From assembly GCF_000003815.2 (NCBI RefSeq), contig NC_049995.1:2020296-2084295 (forward strand): a DNA stretch of 64,000 bases, written 5' to 3'. This stretch comes from Branchiostoma floridae. Its lineage: Eukaryota; Chordata; Leptocardii; Amphioxiformes; Branchiostomatidae. The notes beneath the pieces were generated by a model. It was given only the letters and a program-made list of their open reading frames with translations, did not search any database and was not told the origin of the DNA. Below are positions 59,001 through 64,000 of the stretch, one piece after another. Made by a program: the position numbers and the translations under genes. How positions within the stretch are numbered: the stretch's first letter is position 1; the number at the start of each line of letters is the position of its first letter.

Positions 59001-62000
59001 AGAGGAAATTATATACAAGTTATAACTTACTTTCTCTTCAAGGTCAATATTGGGGTCCAAATGCTGTCACCCGGAATGGTAAGTGTTGTGATGTCATCGT
59101 AGTATTTCGGATCCCAACTCAGTCTGCTGTCTTGCCAGGTCTAAGAAAAGAGCAATCATAAAAGATGTCAACGTCTCAATTTTCCCTTGGTGTCTGAAAC
59201 ACACCTGGACAAAAGCGTTCTTTATGTGCAGTCATACGATTTTATCTGTTGTCTGTATATTTGAAAGGTGATCCAAAGAGTAACTTGTACTTGGTAAACT
59301 GTCTTAGAGAAATCTCCAACGATGTACATCTAAACTGCACGACTGCCATACTGGAGTCTATAGTTTACGTTATCCTGATTTATATTGGTCATTATCTGTA
59401 TCACTGGGGGCTTTAAAGAAAAGCTCTCATAACTGTGACCACTCACAAAATCAATGGCGACAGATGCAACCAGCTGCTCCTTCTTTTCATCCTGAAATGA
59501 AAGTTACAGCATGGATTAAGATATGCATTTTGCTCCAAGAAGTAATTCCATACCAAAAACTGAGTACCAGTATTAGATAAATAACTCTGAGATAAAAGTA
59601 CTTGCCAAGTCGACTATCTGTTCCACAGCTCCAGTGAAGTTGATGACGACATTCTCAGGTGCAAGACTGGCACTGTAAATCTCAAGAAGCTCCTCTTGCA
59701 GCCTTCGTCGATGGTTTACTGCATCAATAGGAAAATCATTATGCGAGATCTACATGTCCAATTCTATAACTTTAGATTGAAAGCGAATCGGTTTGCATCC
59801 ATAAAGTGTGTTGTCTTATACCCATGGGAAGAGAAAAAATATTTTGAAAAAGTCCTCATTGTAATATTTTGAATCTTGCATAAAATTCCATGTTAACGTT
59901 AGGACAATAATAAAACTAACAAAATATGTTAGGAGAGCGCTGACTTTCGAATTCATTCAAACCGTATGTACTCTTTAGGCATGCGAAGGGTTTAGTTTTT
60001 GGCATATTCGTCTTCCATTGAAGCCCTAATATGCCAATAATAGTTTACAGCCGGCCGTGTATTAAACAGGCTTAGGCCTGTAGCAAAAGATGACACACAA
60101 ATCAATCACCTGAGCAACTGGGCTTGTCATATTGCCAATCGCCTCCTGGCATGCACCTCACTTCACTGGTGTAACCTGACTTAAGCGTGTAGCCTTCGTT
60201 GCACGTGTACGTCACTCTTTCGTCCACGAAGTAGAACCTCTTGTTTGGACTTCTTTTGCCGTAGTTTGGAGGACCTCTATCCCAACAACCGTCGAAATCT
60301 AATGTCGCAGAGAATGGCAAAGTTATCGTCGATTAAATAGTATAAATGCAGAAACTGCGTGGTGGCTTTATACTCGAGTTGTTCTGTCTGTTTGTAGCAC
60401 CTTTGCCGAGTAACTAAATTTAGCAAGTGGTTTCGACAAGCAGTTCGTAGAGGCGATGGGTTTTCTGTTACAGTAAGTGACTACAGCACAGTACTGTAAA
60501 GACATTTAAATTGTCTGGGTGACGCTAACGTCAACTCTAAACGACAGCAAACAATCAAATCCCCACGAAGTCAAATGCACATACAGTATGCATTCAATAT
60601 ACATGTGCTATTTTGTGATCGCAAGTATTTCAATCACTCTTTCCTCATAGGGCAACTTACTACAAGGAATGACGTCACAGTCCTCCTGGCTACCGTCTTC
60701 TGTCAAACAAAATGGCCGATCGAGCCCGGTCGGGTTGCGGCAGTAGTTGTTATCCAGGTTAGCCCAGGGGTACTCTGTCTTGTAGTAACCGGCTTGTGCA
60801 GCTGACCACTCCACACAATCTGCCCCGGATGTAGTTTTACTCCATGTGCCACGGTAGTTTATGCCGTTGCCATGGTAGCAAACTGTGGAAGACATTTAAA
60901 GAAGAAGTAGGTGATAACGTTAGTTTAAATGTAAGAAATATGTATTTCTGATTAAATGTGACGAATATGTGGGCCGACTTGAGCTTTTATGAACAACCAA
61001 AGGTTCAAACAAACAACACAGGTATAACGCTAGTTCACCTTTATCTGTGGGGTGACCGTTATCCGTTGTCTTTTAAGTGGGTAAATTCGTCTTCCACTGC
61101 CTAAAGAGAAGAAGTCTAACCCAACAAAACCAGTATAATGTACACTAGCATAGCATAGTCATAGAATGTAGTTCCTAGCACCTTTGTATTTTTCCTTATT
61201 TTACATGTTGTTTGTACCTGCAATTAGCCCTCGGGCAAGAACTTGCAATAAACATATCTTATATCTTTAAAACAGCACATTTAGGAGTATCAAGTCTGCG
61301 GACAGTGGTTTCAAACTTGCAGTATTTTCAAAATGTTCCGATTTGAAACCACCGTCTGTCGACTTCATATGCCTAAATACGTTTTTTCTTACAAACAACG
61401 AATATAGGTTACCCTTGGATAAAGGTGAACCAGCGTTAACAATCTTAAATACTTTTTCGACTAAAAGATATCAATGAAAGTCTTCACTTTCACCTTCGTT
61501 TCCCTTCTTGGCTGAATCAGGATTCCAGCAGCCGTGTTTGGACGATGGAAACAGTTTACATGACGGCAGCAGGACTTTCATCCAATCAGCGGCCATGTTG
61601 AGGATCTCCTCACACCACGTGCGGCATGGTACCAGTTGTGTACCCGTGACGTTCCCCCTATAAAACATTTACAGATTTAGCATACTTACTGGTAATCTCC
61701 AAGAGAATTCTATCATGGTAGTACAAGATGGTATCAAAATCTAGCAAAGGAGTGTACGTAGCCGAGTTTGGAGCCAATGCACACTCCAAAGTCGACAACG
61801 CTAATCTCCGATCTTGCGATTGCACGGCCTATTTGCCACTGAATTTCGTGCAATTATCCGGATGGTGCAATAATGCGAAGCTGTTTAGCTGGACCGCACC
61901 AGTTTGGGATTTTGGGATTCCGTGCATGCAGTGTGCGTTAATCCGTTATGCAATTAACTGGCTTCTACTGTATAATAGGCTGGGGAAGGAGTTTAGCCGG

Positions 62001-64000
62001 CAAAGTAGTTCATTGGCCACCACAAGATCTGCTTGGAGATTAGGCTACACCACTTTGCCAGCTTTTGATACTATATTCTGCTACCGTAGGATCTGCTGGA
62101 AATCAACTTACCGGCTGGCCGGTGCCTGAAAACGTGATGTTTGCTACTATCAAGAAAGTGTTTCAACCGACTTAGTATCACTGATGTACATGTTTCTTAT
62201 TTATTTCAAGTGCCCGTATTCGTTTTGATTCCGCAATGATCAAGTTGCATTGAAGGCTGTTGTTAAACTTACCACCATCCAAAAGCAAAACGAAAATATC
62301 ATTTTGGAAAATCGCCACAATATTTTCCTACTTACATGCATGAGACCGTGTCGGTTGCATTTGTAGACAAATAGCAATCGGTCCTGTTCTCTACGGTGAC
62401 ATTGCACTCCGGGAAAATGATCGTCGAAACGAATTTCCGTAACTCCGGGTGGTAGTTTCCGGAGCTGCTGTACGAACTGTTGAGCAGCTCCACCACAGAG
62501 GAATTCTGGACCTCCTCAAACGTCGTCTGGCCCAGCTGATTCGGCAGCATCGTAAGTCTGATGGCGATTTGAAAATCTCCAGGTATTGGCTTGCACACTA
62601 AAAAGTTGACAAAGAAATGGATTGTGCAATTTCTCTGGTTTTGATATTAATTAAAGAAGGTAGGGATTCTAAATCGTAGGTAGCTACAACATAGTTAAGT
62701 TAAGAAAGATATTGGTTGATATCGGCCTGTTTTGTTTGTGAAGACCATACACATCGTGCACCATTGGACTGGTGCAATGACTGATTAGGAGTGTTCGTCT
62801 TGCATTCAACCGAGCCATACTTAAGTCTTAAAAGATGGCACATGCTGCTTTCTCTGCTTATTAGCACTTGGGACTAATGAGGAAGAGTATGGGAGTTAAT
62901 CACACATCACTACCAGCGGACTAGCCCCCTGCGCATGCTGCAGTGGCTTGCACAAATGTATTGCCATAGGGGCTATAGAAATGGAGATGGGCACAACCTT
63001 AAGCATCTGTTACAGATGCACTTGCAACTTAAACTTAAAACGTGGTCACCCCCTGACAGTGACTTACCACAGCCCGTCTCGTCACTCCCGTCCGTACAGT
63101 CAGAGATCCCGTCACACCGCTTCCATGACAGGATACACGCACGGCCGTGGCCACAGCGGAAGTATCCCATGGAGCAGGTTATTGCTGTGCATGGACACAG
63201 TTCACAGACGAGTTATTATCTCAATGAAAATGGAGATACTGTTTTGGGCGTGTCTGTCCGTGTGTTTCATATTGTGTACAAGGCAAAAGACACATGTGGA
63301 ATAGTAACTTTAGAGATTCTGAAGCAGCTGAACCAACACTAACTTCTGCCTAAGCCAATTCTATGAATGAATGAATGATTTTATTTGTAAAACCTTGCAG
63401 CTGAGTTAGCTGAATTGAGAATTACTTACAGACAAGAGTCAATCATATATCCACACATAAACTAAAATCATGGACATCGGGAGTAAAATAACTTTGCTGT
63501 TGAAGTTAAAAACAGCATAAATCTACAAGGCAAGGCAATTTACACGAGGACAATGTTTAAAAAAATGCGCGGCTAATACAAAGATGAAGGTCATGAGCCA
63601 GCAGAACAAGATCGTCGGTGTAAAGTGACTTCCAAATACACATTCAGAGTACTAAAAGATTCTACTATAGTGCTAATAGTCTCTTATGTACACTTTCAGA
63701 TAACTAGTCGTCACTTGCACACAACAGACTTAAGGCACGTGGGATGAAGGACATAGCAAGTCTTTTAGTTTTGCTGACCATTGTTGCACGATATCGTCTT
63801 CTGCTGCGTAGACCGTAGTGAGTGTATAAACTGTTGTGTGGAATACCTTCTTTCAGTTGGCAGATGAACTTGTAAGCAGAGGAGCACGTTGCGTCTTTCC
63901 ATCCGGAACCACCGTAGTTCGCACAGTCTTCTACTCCCTGGTTATCGTTAGGTTCCCCCAGCTGCCAGTTGCTCCAGTCAGCGATGGTGTCGTGTGGAGT
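56069..64000 (-). CDS. Chimeric receptor: C-type lectin-LDLa-Frizzled CRD-kringle-sushi-Cys-loop ion channel (5' end outside window)
   Basis: Minus-strand exons: 64000-63847, 63184-63068, 62597-62336, 61657-61494, 60882-60661, 60298-60110, 59718-59606, 59491-59447, 59140-59031, 58498-58311, 58011-57679, 57215-57083 and 56492-56069. Phases agree throughout and give 817 residues in the window. In order: C-type lectin end (GEPNDN, GGSGWKDATC); LDLa (CDGISDCTDGSDETGC); Frizzled-type CRD over two exons (TMLPNQLGQTTFEEV, CRTWCEEIL); kringle (CYHGNGINYRGTWSKTTSG, NNYCRNP); sushi (YTCNEGYTLKSG). Then comes a Cys-loop channel with VDLDEKKEQ, WDPKYYDD, Cys-loop C-13-C ending YFPADTMEC, TM1, TM2 (GDRISFGVTILLSMVV), TM3 and TM4. 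The 45- and 110-base exons match nicotinic receptor genes. Asp at TM2 -1' and Leu at 9' predict a cation channel. The vicinal Cys pair of loop C is absent, so acetylcholine is not implied. Confidence 0.88.
56964..57025. repeat. Perfect 23-bp inverted repeat (hairpin) in channel gene intron
   Basis: 56964-56986 (TTGAAGATGATTCAGTCTAT plus ACT) is exactly complementary to 57003-57025, with a 16-base loop. It could be a MITE core or a small-RNA hairpin. No conserved miRNA seed was recognised. It lies about 60 bases past the TM3 exon end, in the intron before the last exon. Confidence 0.6.
61025..61439. mobile_element. MITE with TAACGCTAGTTCACC ends, larger copy
   Basis: TAACGCTAGTTCACCTTTAT and ATAAAGGTGAACCAGCGTTA are inverted ends. 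It is related to 10554-10768 through GGACAGTGGTTTCAAA and ATATAGGTTA blocks. It lies in the intron between the Frizzled-CRD and kringle exons. Confidence 0.75.
61695..62040. mobile_element. MITE with ATCTCCAAG ends and TA target, plus adjoining fragment
   Basis: TA at 61693-61694 and 62041-62042 flank ATCTCCAAGAGAATTC and AGATCTGCTTGGAGAT. Bases 62043-62103 are a further partial copy of the same family (CAGCTTTTGATACTATATTC, then CCGTAGGATCTGCT), so one copy inserted into or beside another. It lies in the intron that splits the Frizzled CRD and yields a spurious ORF. Confidence 0.75.
63350..63840 (-). other. Intron between LDLa and lectin exons, nothing recognised
   Basis: AT-rich, with no coding exon or clear inverted repeat seen apart from a short ATGA tandem near 63365. 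Confidence 0.5.

Noticed and set aside
61728-62129. 133-codon plus-strand ORF
   Set aside because: It is contained in two overlapping copies of the ATCTCCAAGCAG MITE family.

Overview
The window is nuclear DNA of an invertebrate chordate, most probably an amphioxus (Branchiostoma). Reasons: intron-rich genes with GT-AG introns, chordate-like single copies of Pumilio and YTHDF, lineage-expanded TIR plus death-domain genes, a multi-domain receptor built by exon shuffling, and dense short inverted-repeat transposons. Species assignment is an inference from gene content; no database was searched. All gene models were made by reading splice sites and checking that intron phases agree.

Layout. 1-9.6 kb: last six coding exons and long 3' UTR of a Pumilio gene (+), with a CpG-rich island inside one intron. 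10.9 kb: tRNA-Gly(TCC) (-). 11.0-22.0 kb: complete YTHDF m6A-reader gene (+) with a CRE/E-box promoter. 23.4-55.7 kb: an innate-immunity-like cluster of three TIR plus death-domain genes, here called A (-, 23.4-25.6 kb), B (+, 26.7-31.2 kb) and C (+, 40.8-52.9 kb). Between B and C lie two tandem copies of a GNAT gene like NAT16/histidine N-acetyltransferase (-), the second frameshifted, plus LINE remnants. 56.0-64.0 kb: 3' part of a chimeric receptor gene (-) joining C-type lectin, LDLa, Frizzled-CRD, kringle and sushi domains in frame to a complete Cys-loop ion channel.

Most notable: gene C encodes a predicted 857-residue TIR-death-repeat-RHIM protein whose RHIM core closely resembles that of RIPK3. 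That would combine TRIF-like and death-domain signalling in one polypeptide. Its paralogue B has TIR and death domain but lacks the RHIM part. B and C share a promoter block with IRF-like and ETS-like sites, and intron 1 of C carries an inverted pair of kappa-B sites beside a CRE. The second highlight is the chimeric Cys-loop channel, whose splice phases support a single transcript.

Repeats are mostly short non-autonomous DNA transposons with visible terminal inverted repeats and target duplications (TA, TTAA, 5 bp, 9 bp). Several share one design: similar ends enclosing a 6-8 base word repeated in both orientations, with a different word in each family.
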